From positions 1-64,000 of the forward strand of contig JAFIGY010000004.1 in NCBI GenBank assembly GCA_017849435.1: 64,000 nucleotides of DNA, given 5' to 3'. Origin of the DNA: Chitinophaga niabensis (GTDB lineage: Bacteria > Bacteroidota > Bacteroidia > Chitinophagales > Chitinophagaceae). Shown one piece after another: positions 53,850-63,943 of this stretch; the stretch's first letter is position 1; the number at the start of each line of letters is the position of its first letter. The translations under genes and the position numbers were made by a program. The notes below the pieces were generated by a model, which saw only the letters and a list, made by a program, of their open reading frames with translations, did not search any database and was not told the origin of the DNA.

Positions 53850-55361
53850 ATGATCCTTTTTCTTTTCATACTGATCCTGGTCGCCGGCGCTTTCCTCGCC
53901 TGGCTGTCTGCCGTGGTGAACAAAGAATTGCCTCGCTGGATAGCGTTACTGGTATTGCTTTTTGAGCTGACCATTGCTGCGGGCATATGGTGGCAGCTGG
54001 ATGAGGCGCACCGCTGGAGCTCCAGCCAATGGTTATACACTTTTCAACAACCCTGGATGCCCCGCTTCGGCATCAGCTTCTCGCTGGCGATGGATGGATT
54101 GAGTTTGCTGATGCTGGTGCTTACTTTTTTCCTCGGTACTTTGTCCGTACTCGTATCATGGAATGAGATCAAAGAAAAGACAGGCTTCTTTCATTTCAAT
54201 CTCTTGTTTGTACTGGCGGGTATTACCGGTGTTTTTCTGACGATGGACCTGTTCCTCTTTTACTTCTTCTGGGAAGTGATGCTGATTCCCATGTACTTCC
54301 TGATTGGCATTTGGGGCCATGGGAACCGGGTCTACGCTGCTTTCAAGTTCTTTATTTTCACGCAGGCGGGCGGTTTACTCATGCTGTTGAGTATACTGGG
54401 CCTCTACTTCGTACATGCTCATAACGCCGGCGCCTATACGTTCTCTTATTTCGATCTGCTTAATACTCCGATGGCTGTTGAAACGGGTCGCTGGCTGATG
54501 TTGGGCTTCCTTGTGGCATTTATCGTGAAGCTGCCGGCCGTTCCTTTCCACACCTGGCTGCCGGATGCGCATACAGAGGCGCCCACGGCGGGTTCTGTAG
54601 TGCTGGCCGGCTTGTTGCTGAAAACAGGCGCTTACGGCATCCTGCGTTTCGTGATTCCTTTATTTCCGGAGGCTTCACATTATTTCGCTCCCGGGGTGAT
54701 GCTCATCGGCGCCATAGGGATCCTGTACGGCGGAAAGCTGGCGTACGCGCAAACAGATTTCAAACGGCTGGTGGCATACACCAGTGTGAGTCATATGGGC
54801 TTTGTGCTGCTGGGGGCTTTTGCATTCAATGCCCTGGCTTACCAGGGCGTAGTGATGCAGATGATCACGCATGGTATCAGTACCGGAGCCTTGTTCATGA
54901 TTGCGGGGTCCCTTTATGAAAGGCTGCATACGCGGGAGTTGGGAAAGATGGGAGGGTTGTGGCCGGCATTACCGGGAATGGGCGTAGTGACGATGATCTT
55001 TGTGATGGCTTCGCTGGGGTTGCCGGGGTTAGGGAATTTCGTGGCGGAGTTCCTCATCCTGGCCGGCAGCTGGCAGGCGCAGCCCTGGATTACAGCGTTG
55101 GCAACGGTGGGATTGGTGATCGCTACGATCTATTCCCTCCGTATCATGCAGAAAGTGTTCTTTGGTACCTCCATGCGAGAGTACAAGCTGCCGGACCTTT
55201 CCATCCGGGAAGGCCTGATGCTGATCCCGTTGATCGCGGCGATTATCTGGCTGGGACTTTATCCGCAACCGGTGATCGATGCGGTGAAGCCGGGCATACC
55301 ATTGAGTTTTCAAACCACCACCCATCACCAGCAGGACGTGGTTATCCATCCACCTAAATAA
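53850..55361 (+). CDS. nuoM: NADH-quinone oxidoreductase subunit M
   Basis: 503 residues, antiporter-like with about 14 TM helices. It has FYFFWEVMLIPMYFLIGIWG with the key Glu, VPFHTWLPDAHTEAPTAGSVVLAGLLLKTG and YTSVSHMGFVLLG. It follows nuoL by 17 bases. Confidence 0.97.
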   Translation: MILFLFILILVAGAFLAWLSAVVNKELPRWIALLVLLFELTIAAGIWWQLDEAHRWSSSQWLYTFQQPWMPRFGISFSLAMDGLSLLMLVLTFFLGTLSVLVSWNEIKEKTGFFHFNLLFVLAGITGVFLTMDLFLFYFFWEVMLIPMYFLIGIWGHGNRVYAAFKFFIFTQAGGLLMLLSILGLYFVHAHNAGAYTFSYFDLLNTPMAVETGRWLMLGFLVAFIVKLPAVPFHTWLPDAHTEAPTAGSVVLAGLLLKTGAYGILRFVIPLFPEASHYFAPGVMLIGAIGILYGGKLAYAQTDFKRLVAYTSVSHMGFVLLGAFAFNALAYQGVVMQMITHGISTGALFMIAGSLYERLHTRELGKMGGLWPALPGMGVVTMIFVMASLGLPGLGNFVAEFLILAGSWQAQPWITALATVGLVIATIYSLRIMQKVFFGTSMREYKLPDLSIREGLMLIPLIAAIIWLGLYPQPVIDAVKPGIPLSFQTTTHHQQDVVIHPPK

Positions 55362-55363
55362 CA

Positions 55364-56800
55364 ATGTATATGTCAACATCCGATCTTTTAAGCCTGCTGC
55401 CTTTGTTGATCCTGAGCGGATCGGCTGTGATAGCGATGTTGCTGGTAGCCATCCGGCGTAACCACCGGGTTATGCATGCGTTCGCCGTGCTGGCTTTCCT
55501 GGCCGGATTACTGGCGTTATTCGTACAGCCGTATACGGTACCTTATATCATTGCGCCCTTGTTTGTGGTGGATGCATTTGCGTTATTCAATACAGGATTG
55601 ATACTGGTGGCGGGATTGAGTGTACTTTTCCTGTCCTACAACTATTTCGAGCAAAGGGAAGAGCGGAAGGAAGAATACTACATCCTGTTGCTGCTGGCCA
55701 CAGTCGGCGGTCTGGTACTGGTGATCAGCCAGCATTTCATTTCCCTTTTCCTTGGACTGGAAACCATGAGTATTAGTTTATACGGGCTCATCGCATACCT
55801 GCGTGCCCGGGAACGTTCAGATGAAGCCGGCTTCAAATACCTGCTGCTGGCCGCGCTTTCCTCTGCATTCCTCTTGTTCGGGATGGCGCTGGTATACGCG
55901 TATACAGGCAGGATGGATTTTCCCGGTGTGGGCGCTTTCCTGAAATCAGTGGGCAGTGTGCCGGTGAGTGTAGTGGCTGGTTTTGGACTGATGCTGATCG
56001 GAGTGGGATTCAAACTGGGGATTGTGCCCTTCCACATGTGGACGCCGGACATTTATGAAGGCTCTCCTTTACCGGTAGCGGCCTATATCGCAACGGTCTC
56101 CAAAGGAAGTATGCTGATATTGCTGATGCGTTTTTACCGGGATATTGACGGATACGAATACACGATATTATGGTGGGTGTTCGCCATCATTGCGATGGCC
56201 AGCATGTTTGTCGGTAACTGGCTCGCATTATTGCAGCAGAATGTGAAAAGGCTGCTGGCCTATTCTTCCATCGCACATATGGGATATATCCTCATCGCAT
56301 TTCTCGCAGGACTGCACGCGGGGCAGGAAGCCGTGATCTTTTATCTTGTGGCCTACGTGATCACCAGCATCGGCGCCTTCGGCGTACTGGCCATTTTATC
56401 CGATCGTGTGCGGGATGCGGAAATGATCGATGATTTTGAGGGCCTGTTCTGGAGGAATCCCTGGCTGGCCACCATTTTTACCGCTATGCTGCTTTCCCTT
56501 GCAGGCATACCTTTGACCGCAGGCTTTATCGGCAAGTTCTATATCGTTGCCGCCGGGGTAGACGCCGGTCTTTGGTTGTTGCTGGTCCTGCTGGTGATCA
56601 ACAGCGTGATCGGGTTGTATTATTACATCCGTATCATCGCCGTGATGTTCCAGCCGGCAAAGGAAGAACAGCCGATGGGGAGGATGCCTTTCTTCGGGAT
56701 ATTCGCATTAACAGCGCTGATGCTTTTGTTAATATGGCTCGGCGTGTACCCCTCCGGCCTGATCAGTGTGATCAGAGAGATGATGCTGACGATGGGATGA
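55364..56800 (+). CDS. nuoN: NADH-quinone oxidoreductase subunit N
   Basis: 478 residues, the third antiporter-like subunit with about 14 TM helices. It has FLGLETMSISLYGLIAYLRA with the key Glu, LGIVPFHMWTPDIYEGSPLPVAAYIATVSKG and LLAYSSIAHMGYILIAFLAG. The start is the ATG at 55364 or the in-frame ATG at 55370. Last gene of the nuo cluster; no clear terminator before the sigma factor gene. Confidence 0.97.
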   Translation: MYMSTSDLLSLLPLLILSGSAVIAMLLVAIRRNHRVMHAFAVLAFLAGLLALFVQPYTVPYIIAPLFVVDAFALFNTGLILVAGLSVLFLSYNYFEQREERKEEYYILLLLATVGGLVLVISQHFISLFLGLETMSISLYGLIAYLRARERSDEAGFKYLLLAALSSAFLLFGMALVYAYTGRMDFPGVGAFLKSVGSVPVSVVAGFGLMLIGVGFKLGIVPFHMWTPDIYEGSPLPVAAYIATVSKGSMLILLMRFYRDIDGYEYTILWWVFAIIAMASMFVGNWLALLQQNVKRLLAYSSIAHMGYILIAFLAGLHAGQEAVIFYLVAYVITSIGAFGVLAILSDRVRDAEMIDDFEGLFWRNPWLATIFTAMLLSLAGIPLTAGFIGKFYIVAAGVDAGLWLLLVLLVINSVIGLYYYIRIIAVMFQPAKEEQPMGRMPFFGIFALTALMLLLIWLGVYPSGLISVIREMMLTMG

Positions 56801-56865
56801 AATTTTTCTTGCCAATATGAAATAATTGTTACCTTCAGTTTGTATTTAAACTGAGCACTTAGTCC

Positions 56866-57489
56866 ATGTTGTCCGTTACGAAGAACAGTGCACGTGAACA
56901 CGCAACCGCTCCGCCGGCCAATGAGCGTGAGTTGCTGCAGTACGCTGCAAATGGCGACAGAACTGCTTTTACTGCTCTTTATACTTACTACTTCCCCCGC
57001 CTTTACCGATTCGTTTTCTTTATCAATCAATCTCCCGAGAATACGGAAGAAGTATTACAGGAGGTGTTTCTCAAAATATGGGACCGGAGATTGCAGCTGA
57101 ACAAGATCCGCTCTCTGGAAGATTACCTGTTCCGCATGGCGAAGAATCAGCTGTTTGACCTAATGAAAAAGGATCAGGCCAAACTGAAAATGATCCGGCG
57201 CCTGGTACCGCAGGAAACGGACAGCGGAACGGATGATGAACTGACCTTCCGCGAGTACCGGAAAGTAGCCATGGAAGCCATCACCCGTTTGCCAGAGCGC
57301 AAACGCCGCGTGTTCCTGATGCGGGTGGAAGATGAAATGTCTCTCGACGAAATAGCCGCAGCCCTTAAAATATCCCGGTCCGCAGTTAAAAAACACCTGT
57401 ACTCCGCCATGGAGCATGTGAAAGAGTATCTCCGTCTTCATGCGGAGTGGACGATCGGGCTTGTTTTCCTTCTCTTTTTCCTTTTTTAG
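56866..57489 (+). CDS. FecI-like ECF sigma factor
   Basis: 207 residues. Sigma region 2 is at about 35-100 (FTALYTYYFPRLYRFVFFINQSPENTEEVLQEVFLKIWDRR, then LEDYLFRMAKNQLFDLMKK). Region 4 is at about 135-190 (AITRLPERKRRVFLMRVEDEMSLDEIAAALKISRSAVKKHL). A hydrophobic C-terminal tail LVFLLFFLF is common in this Bacteroidota group. It is followed by fecR-, susC- and susD-like genes, the standard cell-surface signalling arrangement in which the anti-sigma releases this factor when the outer-membrane receptor is loaded. Confidence 0.93.
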   Translation: MLSVTKNSAREHATAPPANERELLQYAANGDRTAFTALYTYYFPRLYRFVFFINQSPENTEEVLQEVFLKIWDRRLQLNKIRSLEDYLFRMAKNQLFDLMKKDQAKLKMIRRLVPQETDSGTDDELTFREYRKVAMEAITRLPERKRRVFLMRVEDEMSLDEIAAALKISRSAVKKHLYSAMEHVKEYLRLHAEWTIGLVFLLFFLF

Positions 57490-57543
57490 AAAAAAAGTTC
57501 CCGGAAGGGGTGTCCTTTTTTCCGGTTCAGCAGTCTTTATGAT

Positions 57544-58704
57544 ATGAACCGGGAAGAGATCATCGCTTTATTTGAAAAATATGCTGTCGGAAAGCTCAGT
57601 GCCGAAGAGGAGAAAGCTTTCTACAGCTGGGTGGAACAGGCGTCGCCGGAGGAATTCCACGATATGTTGAATGCTGCACCCGGTGTTCCGGAGCATTTTA
57701 AAGCACTTCCTTCCCCATCTCCCGAATTTCACCAGAGACTGGAACGGCGGCTGGACTTGTCAGACAATCCCCGCAGAAAGATATGGACCATGCGGCCTGC
57801 GATATTAGCGGCTGCAGCATCCATTGTTTTGTTAGCGCTGGCGGCGGCCTTCATCCTGAACCGGCCTTCCCGTCCTTCGCACACCACAGTAGCGGAAACC
57901 GTAGCGGGTGACCGTCCTCCCGGCGGGAACAGGGCCACCCTCACCCTGGGCGACGGCAGCGTGATCACGCTTGACAGTGCGCAGGACGGGGAGCTTTCCC
58001 GCCAGGGTAACACCCGCATCATCAAACAGGGTGGCCGCCTGGCTTATAATGTGGACAGTGATGGAACACCGGTGTTCAATACCATCACCACGCCCAATGG
58101 CGGACAATACCGCGTGGAGTTGCCGGATGGTTCCCTCGCATGGCTGAATGCCGCGTCTTCCCTTCGTTTCCCGAGCGCATTCAAGGGGGAAGAGCGGCTG
58201 GTGGAATTGAAAGGTGAAGGATACTTTGAAGTGGCCGCTAATGCTGCCAAACCTTTCCGGGTAAAATTGCAGGATGCTGTAGTGGAAGTGCTTGGTACGC
58301 ATTTCAACGTGAATGCATATGCCGATGAGGAGCGTGTGCGCACCACGTTATTGGAAGGGGCTGTGAGGGTGCGCAGGGGTGAGGGAAGCATACTGCTCAA
58401 ACCCGGGCAGCAGGCGCAGATGGATGCAAAAGGAAATCTCCGCCTCATACGCGATGCGGATACAGAGCAGGCAATTGCCTGGAAGAACGGTTACTTCCAG
58501 TTTGACGGTGCAAGCCTCCCTGCACTGTTGCGGCAGATCGCCCGCTGGTATAACCTGGAAGTCGTGTACGAAGGCAACATCCCCGACCGGGAATTCGGCG
58601 GGAAAATATCACGGGACGTGAATCTCTCTTCTGTACTGAAAGCCCTGCAGGTAAGCGGGGTGAACTTTAAGGTATCCGGAAACAAATTGGTGGTAACACC
58701 TTGA
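57544..58704 (+). CDS. FecR-family anti-sigma factor
   Basis: 386 residues. The N-terminal cytoplasmic segment (1-80) contains LSAEEEKAFYSWVEQASPEE and binds sigma. One TM helix lies at about 84-104 (AILAAAASIVLLALAAAFIL). The periplasmic FecR domain (about 170-275) has GGQYRVELPDGSLAWLNAASSLRFP and EVLGTHFNVNAYADE. The DUF4974 domain at 318-386 (YFQFDGASLPALLRQIARWYNLEVVYEG) contacts the STN domain of SusC. It lies 54 bases after the sigma gene. Confidence 0.95.
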   Translation: MNREEIIALFEKYAVGKLSAEEEKAFYSWVEQASPEEFHDMLNAAPGVPEHFKALPSPSPEFHQRLERRLDLSDNPRRKIWTMRPAILAAAASIVLLALAAAFILNRPSRPSHTTVAETVAGDRPPGGNRATLTLGDGSVITLDSAQDGELSRQGNTRIIKQGGRLAYNVDSDGTPVFNTITTPNGGQYRVELPDGSLAWLNAASSLRFPSAFKGEERLVELKGEGYFEVAANAAKPFRVKLQDAVVEVLGTHFNVNAYADEERVRTTLLEGAVRVRRGEGSILLKPGQQAQMDAKGNLRLIRDADTEQAIAWKNGYFQFDGASLPALLRQIARWYNLEVVYEGNIPDREFGGKISRDVNLSSVLKALQVSGVNFKVSGNKLVVTP

Positions 58705-58766
58705 GTATAATAACCAAAAGCCAAGATCAAGAATACCTATAGAAAGGACTACCCTAAAAAAAACCA

Positions 58767-58784
58767 GGAGTGTGGCTGCACTCC
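58767..58784 (+). promoter_or_regulatory. Hairpin in the 5' leader of the SusC gene
   Basis: GGAGTG-TGGCTG-CACTCC, a 6-bp stem extendable by two C-G pairs across one mismatch, 76 bases before the SusC ATG. No T run follows, so it is more likely a leader or mRNA-stability element than a terminator. Confidence 0.45.
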
Positions 58785-58860
58785 CGGAAGTTTTGTAAGG
58801 GTGGGCTACAAAAGCGCGATTAACTACTATTTGCATTACACACCCAAACTGTACAAAAGT

Positions 58861-61800
58861 ATGAAACTACTTGTGTTCGGCAAAGCCATGCCACGTTATT
58901 GGCTTTTGCCCGCTAAATTGTTAATGGTCATGAGATTGACAACCATTTTGCTACTCACGGCTGCCATCCACGTAAGCGCAGCAGGGTTTTCGCAGAACAT
59001 CACGATTTCCAGGAAAAATACCACCCTGGGCAAGGTGTTCTCGGAAATACAGAAACAGAGTGGCTTTTCCCTGTTGTATGATAACAAACTGATCCGCAAT
59101 ACGGGGAATATTGATATTGATGTGAAGAACGCCACACTGGAAGAAGTGCTGGATAAATGCCTGAAAGGACAGCCATTGGCGTATGTGATCATGGACAAGA
59201 TCATCGTCATAAAAGCACAATCCGCCTCCGGGAAAGTACAGCCGCCACAGGTCATTTCCGGACAGGTGCTGGATGAGAAGAATATGCCTGTGCCGGGCGC
59301 CACCGTATATCTGAAAGAACTCAAGCGGGGCCTGGCTACCAACGCGGAAGGGAAATTCTCCTTCAGCAATGTGCCTCCCGGGAATTATACGCTGAACGTT
59401 TCTTTCATCGGGTTTGAATCCCAGGAACTGCCCGTTACCGTTGCCAGTGAAGCCCTCACCCTGAAGGTTACATTAAAAGTGGGAGAGAACAAACTCAAAG
59501 AACTGGTGGTGGTAACGGCACTGGGTATACGAAAAGCAGCCAAATCGGTTACCTACAACGTGCAGACGCTATCCGGAAGCGAGCTGAACAATGTGAAAGA
59601 CCCCAGCCTTGTGAACAGCCTCGCAGGGAAAGTAGCCGGTATGACGGTGAACAACAGCTCCTCCGGTCCGGGTGGCGCCACCAAAGTGGTTATGCGTGGT
59701 AACAAATCCATCTATGGTAATAACAATGCATTGTATGTGGTGGATGGTATCCCGTTACCGGAACTTGCCACCCAGCGGACTAATGCGAAAGATGATTCTT
59801 ATGCTCCCGGTGTGACGGACGGCTTTTCCGTACCCGGTGGGAGCGATGGTATATCCAGTATCAATCCGGATGACATAGAAAGCGTAACAGCCCTTACCGG
59901 TGCTTCTGCGGCGGCCCTGTACGGCAGCCAGGCCGCCAACGGTGTGATCCTGCTCAATACCCGTAAAGGTCACGCCGGCAGAACCAATGTGAGCTATTCC
60001 TTCAACGCAAACTTCAGCAAGCCGTTGCTGCTGCCGGAGTTCCAGAACACCTATGGCGCCACGGACGCAAATTCCTTCCAGAGCTGGGGCCCGAAACAGG
60101 CAGCCAATGCGGATACGAAGAGTTTCTTCCAGACAGGGAACAGCTATACGCATGCTATCAATATATCCACCGGCAATGATGTCAGCCAGAGCTATTTCTC
60201 CGCTGCGGCCGTGAATGCCAGCGGTATCATTCCGAATAACACCTTCGACCGCTATAACTTCAACGCGAGGAACACCAGCTCTTTCTTTAACGACAAGCTG
60301 AACCTCGATGTGAACGTGCAGTACGTCAATCAAAACCAGGACAATATCCCTTCGCAGGGCCAGTATTTCAACTCCCTCGTTGGCGTTTATCTTTTCCCCC
60401 GCTCACAGGATTTTTCCAGCTTCCGGAATTTTGAGACCTACGATCCCAACCGCAACTTCGCCACACAGAACTGGCCCTATGGCGATCTGGGCATGATGCT
60501 GCAAAATCCCTTCTGGATCGTGAACAGGAATAACAATTCCCTGAAACGGAACCGGTTCATCGGCTCTGTGGCAGCCAAATACAATATCAGTCCCTGGTTG
60601 AGCCTCACCGGACGCGTAAAGACAGACAGAACGAATGATCAGCAGGAATCCAGGATATATGCCTCTTCTGTAGCTTTCCTCGGAGGAATGAATGGCCGGT
60701 ATGATCAATACAAGGAGATCCTCCGCCAGACTTATGCGGACATGATCCTCTCCATGAACAGGAAGATGAACGACTTCTCCCTGAATGCCAACGTGGGTGG
60801 TAGCGTGCAGGATGTGCAGGATAATGCCACCGGCTGGGGGAACGGTTACCTGCTGCAGTTTGCCAATGTATTCTCTTTTGCCAACCTCGACTTCACCCGC
60901 TTCAAACCCTTCGAGCGGAACGACCGTTTGCAGACGCAGGCGGTGTTTGCCACAGCGCAATTGGGTTACCGGGAAATGCTTTACCTCGAAGCAACCGCAC
61001 GCAATGAATGGTCTTCCGCACTGGCCTTCACCGCGCACAAATCCTATTTCTATCCATCCATCGGCCTGACCGGTATTATCAGTGAGATGACGAAACTGCC
61101 GGAAGCGATCTCCTTCGCCAAAGTAAGGGTGTCTTACAGTGAGGTGGCCAATACCATCCCCATCTACATTTCCATGCCCACCATCGGAGTGCCAAACAGC
61201 GGGGCGATACAAGCCATCCATGCAAAAGCGTTCCGCGAAATGAAGCCGGAACGGACCCGTTCATTTGAAGCCGGTCTGGACCTGCGTTTCCTGAACGACA
61301 GATTCAGTATCAGTGCTACTTATTACAACACACATACCCGGAACCAGTTCTTCAGGGTTAATGTTTCTCCTTCTGTCGGCTTTAATGCATACTACATCAA
61401 TGCGGGGAATGTACAGAATCAGGGTGTGGAAGCGAATGTGGGCTACAATGGCAGGATAGGCGCCGTGAACTGGAATCCTGTGCTCACTTTCACCCTGAAC
61501 AGGAATAAGGTGATAGAGATGCTCGATTATGAAGACCCCTTCACCGGCCAGCGCAGAACGCAGGATGAATTTATTATCTCCGATTTTGCGGGCTACCGGC
61601 TCTATGTGAAAAAGGGTGGCTCTTTCGGGGACATTTATGCGAAAGATATCAAAAGGGATGATAAAGGAACGATCATACTGAATGATAAAGGGTTGCCGGA
61701 GATCGGCGATTACATCAAAGTAGGCAATGCCAATCCGCGTTACCTGCTGGGCTGGAATAACGGGCTTACCTGGAAGAACTTCAACCTCAACTTCCTTGTG

Positions 61801-62232
61801 GATGCGAGGATCGGCGGAGAGGTAGTGTCTACCACAGAAGCGATCATGGATAATTTCGGAGTGTCCAAACGTACGGCGGAAGCGAGGGATAACGGCGGTG
61901 TAATGGTGAATGGCACTAAAGTGGATGCAAAGGGCTACTACCAGAACCTGACCGGCTCCGGTTCCTCTGCGCTAGCCTTGTATACGTACAGTGCTACTAA
62001 TGTGCGGTTGCGGGAATTATCCTTCGGATATACTTTCCCTTCCGCTTTATTCAACAACAAGCTCCAGCGGCTGCAGCTTTCGCTTGTGGCGCGGAACCTT
62101 TGGCTGATCTACAAAAAAGCACCTTACGATCCGGAAGTGACGGCGTTCACCACCAACCAGTTCCAGGGTTACGATTACTTCGGCATGCCCAGTCTCCGGA
62201 ACATCGGTGTAAACCTGAAGGTGACATTCTGA
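58861..62232 (+). CDS. SusC/RagA family TonB-linked outer-membrane protein with STN domain
   Basis: 1123 residues from the ATG at 58861 (a GTG 60 bases earlier would add residues before the signal). The signal sequence lies near residues 23-41, then an STN domain at about 45-118 (NTTLGKVFSEIQKQSGFSLLYDNKLI), a carboxypeptidase-regulatory-like domain at about 130-215 (GQVLDEKNMPVPGATVYLKELKRG), a TonB-dependent plug (LVVVTALGIRKAAKS, later GASAAALYGSQAANGVILLNTRKG) and the beta-barrel ending NIGVNLKVTF. The STN domain signals to FecR. It imports a bound nutrient with the SusD partner; the ligand is not predictable from sequence. Confidence 0.95.
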   Translation: MKLLVFGKAMPRYWLLPAKLLMVMRLTTILLLTAAIHVSAAGFSQNITISRKNTTLGKVFSEIQKQSGFSLLYDNKLIRNTGNIDIDVKNATLEEVLDKCLKGQPLAYVIMDKIIVIKAQSASGKVQPPQVISGQVLDEKNMPVPGATVYLKELKRGLATNAEGKFSFSNVPPGNYTLNVSFIGFESQELPVTVASEALTLKVTLKVGENKLKELVVVTALGIRKAAKSVTYNVQTLSGSELNNVKDPSLVNSLAGKVAGMTVNNSSSGPGGATKVVMRGNKSIYGNNNALYVVDGIPLPELATQRTNAKDDSYAPGVTDGFSVPGGSDGISSINPDDIESVTALTGASAAALYGSQAANGVILLNTRKGHAGRTNVSYSFNANFSKPLLLPEFQNTYGATDANSFQSWGPKQAANADTKSFFQTGNSYTHAINISTGNDVSQSYFSAAAVNASGIIPNNTFDRYNFNARNTSSFFNDKLNLDVNVQYVNQNQDNIPSQGQYFNSLVGVYLFPRSQDFSSFRNFETYDPNRNFATQNWPYGDLGMMLQNPFWIVNRNNNSLKRNRFIGSVAAKYNISPWLSLTGRVKTDRTNDQQESRIYASSVAFLGGMNGRYDQYKEILRQTYADMILSMNRKMNDFSLNANVGGSVQDVQDNATGWGNGYLLQFANVFSFANLDFTRFKPFERNDRLQTQAVFATAQLGYREMLYLEATARNEWSSALAFTAHKSYFYPSIGLTGIISEMTKLPEAISFAKVRVSYSEVANTIPIYISMPTIGVPNSGAIQAIHAKAFREMKPERTRSFEAGLDLRFLNDRFSISATYYNTHTRNQFFRVNVSPSVGFNAYYINAGNVQNQGVEANVGYNGRIGAVNWNPVLTFTLNRNKVIEMLDYEDPFTGQRRTQDEFIISDFAGYRLYVKKGGSFGDIYAKDIKRDDKGTIILNDKGLPEIGDYIKVGNANPRYLLGWNNGLTWKNFNLNFLVDARIGGEVVSTTEAIMDNFGVSKRTAEARDNGGVMVNGTKVDAKGYYQNLTGSGSSALALYTYSATNVRLRELSFGYTFPSALFNNKLQRLQLSLVARNLWLIYKKAPYDPEVTAFTTNQFQGYDYFGMPSLRNIGVNLKVTF

Positions 62233-62257
62233 TTCATTCATCCCAAAGCAAAAGATC

Positions 62258-63844
62258 ATGAAGACGACTATCAAATCCATACTATATAAAGGGGCGCTGC
62301 TGGCTATAGCCATTGTACCGGCGTCCTGCACCAAGAACTTCGAGAAATTCAATACCAATCCCGTTGAGCTGACGGATTCCCTGCTGAAGTACGATTACAA
62401 ATATGTAGGCGCGTTCATTCCCGGCATGCTCACCAGTATCTATAGCACGATTGTCTGGCAATACCAGTTACAGCAGAACCTGAATGCTGATCTCTATTCC
62501 GGATTCATGGGCATTCCCACGCCTTTCAATGCGGGCAAAAACAATTCGAATTATTTCATGCTCGATTGGAACAACTGGCCTTTTAAAATCGCATATGATA
62601 ACGTGATGAGCAGCTGGAGACTGGTGAAGGACAGGGGGGAGAAATCCCGTCCGGACCTGTTTGCCGTGGCCTCCATCATTAAAGTGGCCGCCATGCATCG
62701 GGTAACAGACATCTATGGTCCCATTCCTTATTCCAAATTCGGCTCCGGAGGATTTTCCACGCCGTATGATAAACAGGAAGATATCTATAATTCGTTCTTT
62801 GCCGAACTGGATCAATCCATTGCCACATTGACGAATTTCGACAAGACCAACCCGGCCGGTAAAGCACAGTTAAAACCTTTCGATCTTGTATATGACGGAG
62901 AGTATGGCGACTGGATCCGTTTCGCGAATTCGCTTAAACTCCGGCTGGCCATGCGTATCGCTTATGCCAACGGCACATTGGCGAAGAAAAAAGCGGAAGA
63001 AGCCGTGGGCAACGAATACGGTGTAATGACGGATAACAAGAAGAACATGCTTGTAAAGGCTGCCAACGGCATCACCGTCAGCAATTCCCTTTATGTGATC
63101 AGCCAGGAGTATAACGATATCCGCATGGGGGCCTCCATGGAATCCTTCCTCAAAGGTTACAACGATCCCCGCATAAAGGCTTACTTCCGTGTGGCTGCAA
63201 GAACCGGTGGCGGTTATCAGGGGATCAGGAACGGCATCGATATCAGGAATAATTCTGACTACAAAGGATTTTCCGCTTTGAACATCGAGCGTTCCACACC
63301 CATCCGCGTAATGGCTGCCTCTGAAACCTATTTCCTGCGTGCGGAAGGCGCGATCCGGGGCTGGGACATGAAAGGCGATGCAAAGTCCCTGTATGAGACC
63401 GGTATCCGTACTTCTTTCGCGCAGTATGATCTTGGGGATGCATCCGCTTACGTCACCAATGCCTCCAGTGTACCTGCCGCCTACACAGATCCCGTGAACG
63501 CAACGAATAATGTAGCGTCCAATGCTCCCTATCTGAGCACTATAACAATCAGCTGGAACGAGGGAGATAATTTTGAAACCAAGCTTGAACGCATCCTCAC
63601 CCAGAAATGGATCAGCCTGTATCCGGATGGAGAAGAAGCCTGGGCGGAGTTCAGAAGAACCGGCTACCCCAAACTGTTCCCCGTGGTAGTGAACTACAGC
63701 GGCGGCAGTATCCCGGGATTCATCAACCGGCTGCCTTTCCCGCCGGATGAATACAAGAATAACAAAGACGAGGTGACCAAAGCGGCGGCGTTGCTGAATG
63801 GCGGAGATGTTGGCGGAACGAAACTTTGGTGGCAAAGACCCTGA
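62258..63844 (+). CDS. SusD/RagB-family nutrient-binding lipoprotein (SusD_2 type)
   Basis: 528 residues. The lipobox signal is LLAIAIVPASC (Cys24), followed by TKNFEKFNTNPVELTD, the hallmark of the SusD-like_2 group rather than classical SusD. The TPR-like helical body includes ADLYSGFMGIPTPF and DIYGPIPYSKFGSGGFSTPYDKQEDIYNSFF. It forms the lid over the SusC barrel at the cell surface. A terminator follows, so no enzyme gene is co-transcribed within the window, though degradative genes may lie beyond its end. Confidence 0.93.
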   Translation: MKTTIKSILYKGALLAIAIVPASCTKNFEKFNTNPVELTDSLLKYDYKYVGAFIPGMLTSIYSTIVWQYQLQQNLNADLYSGFMGIPTPFNAGKNNSNYFMLDWNNWPFKIAYDNVMSSWRLVKDRGEKSRPDLFAVASIIKVAAMHRVTDIYGPIPYSKFGSGGFSTPYDKQEDIYNSFFAELDQSIATLTNFDKTNPAGKAQLKPFDLVYDGEYGDWIRFANSLKLRLAMRIAYANGTLAKKKAEEAVGNEYGVMTDNKKNMLVKAANGITVSNSLYVISQEYNDIRMGASMESFLKGYNDPRIKAYFRVAARTGGGYQGIRNGIDIRNNSDYKGFSALNIERSTPIRVMAASETYFLRAEGAIRGWDMKGDAKSLYETGIRTSFAQYDLGDASAYVTNASSVPAAYTDPVNATNNVASNAPYLSTITISWNEGDNFETKLERILTQKWISLYPDGEEAWAEFRRTGYPKLFPVVVNYSGGSIPGFINRLPFPPDEYKNNKDEVTKAAALLNGGDVGGTKLWWQRP

Positions 63845-63909
63845 TATGGCTATTATATATCCTTGAAAACCCGCATAACGCTTTAATGACGGACTATCAA
63901 TCATGACAA

Positions 63910-63943
63910 GAAAAGGTCTGCCAATCCTGGCGGGCCTTTTCCC
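63910..63943 (+). terminator. Probable terminator after the SusD gene
   Basis: A 13-bp stem (63910-63922 with 63929-63941, two G-T wobbles) with A and T tracts at its base, 65 bases after the stop. Confidence 0.7.
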
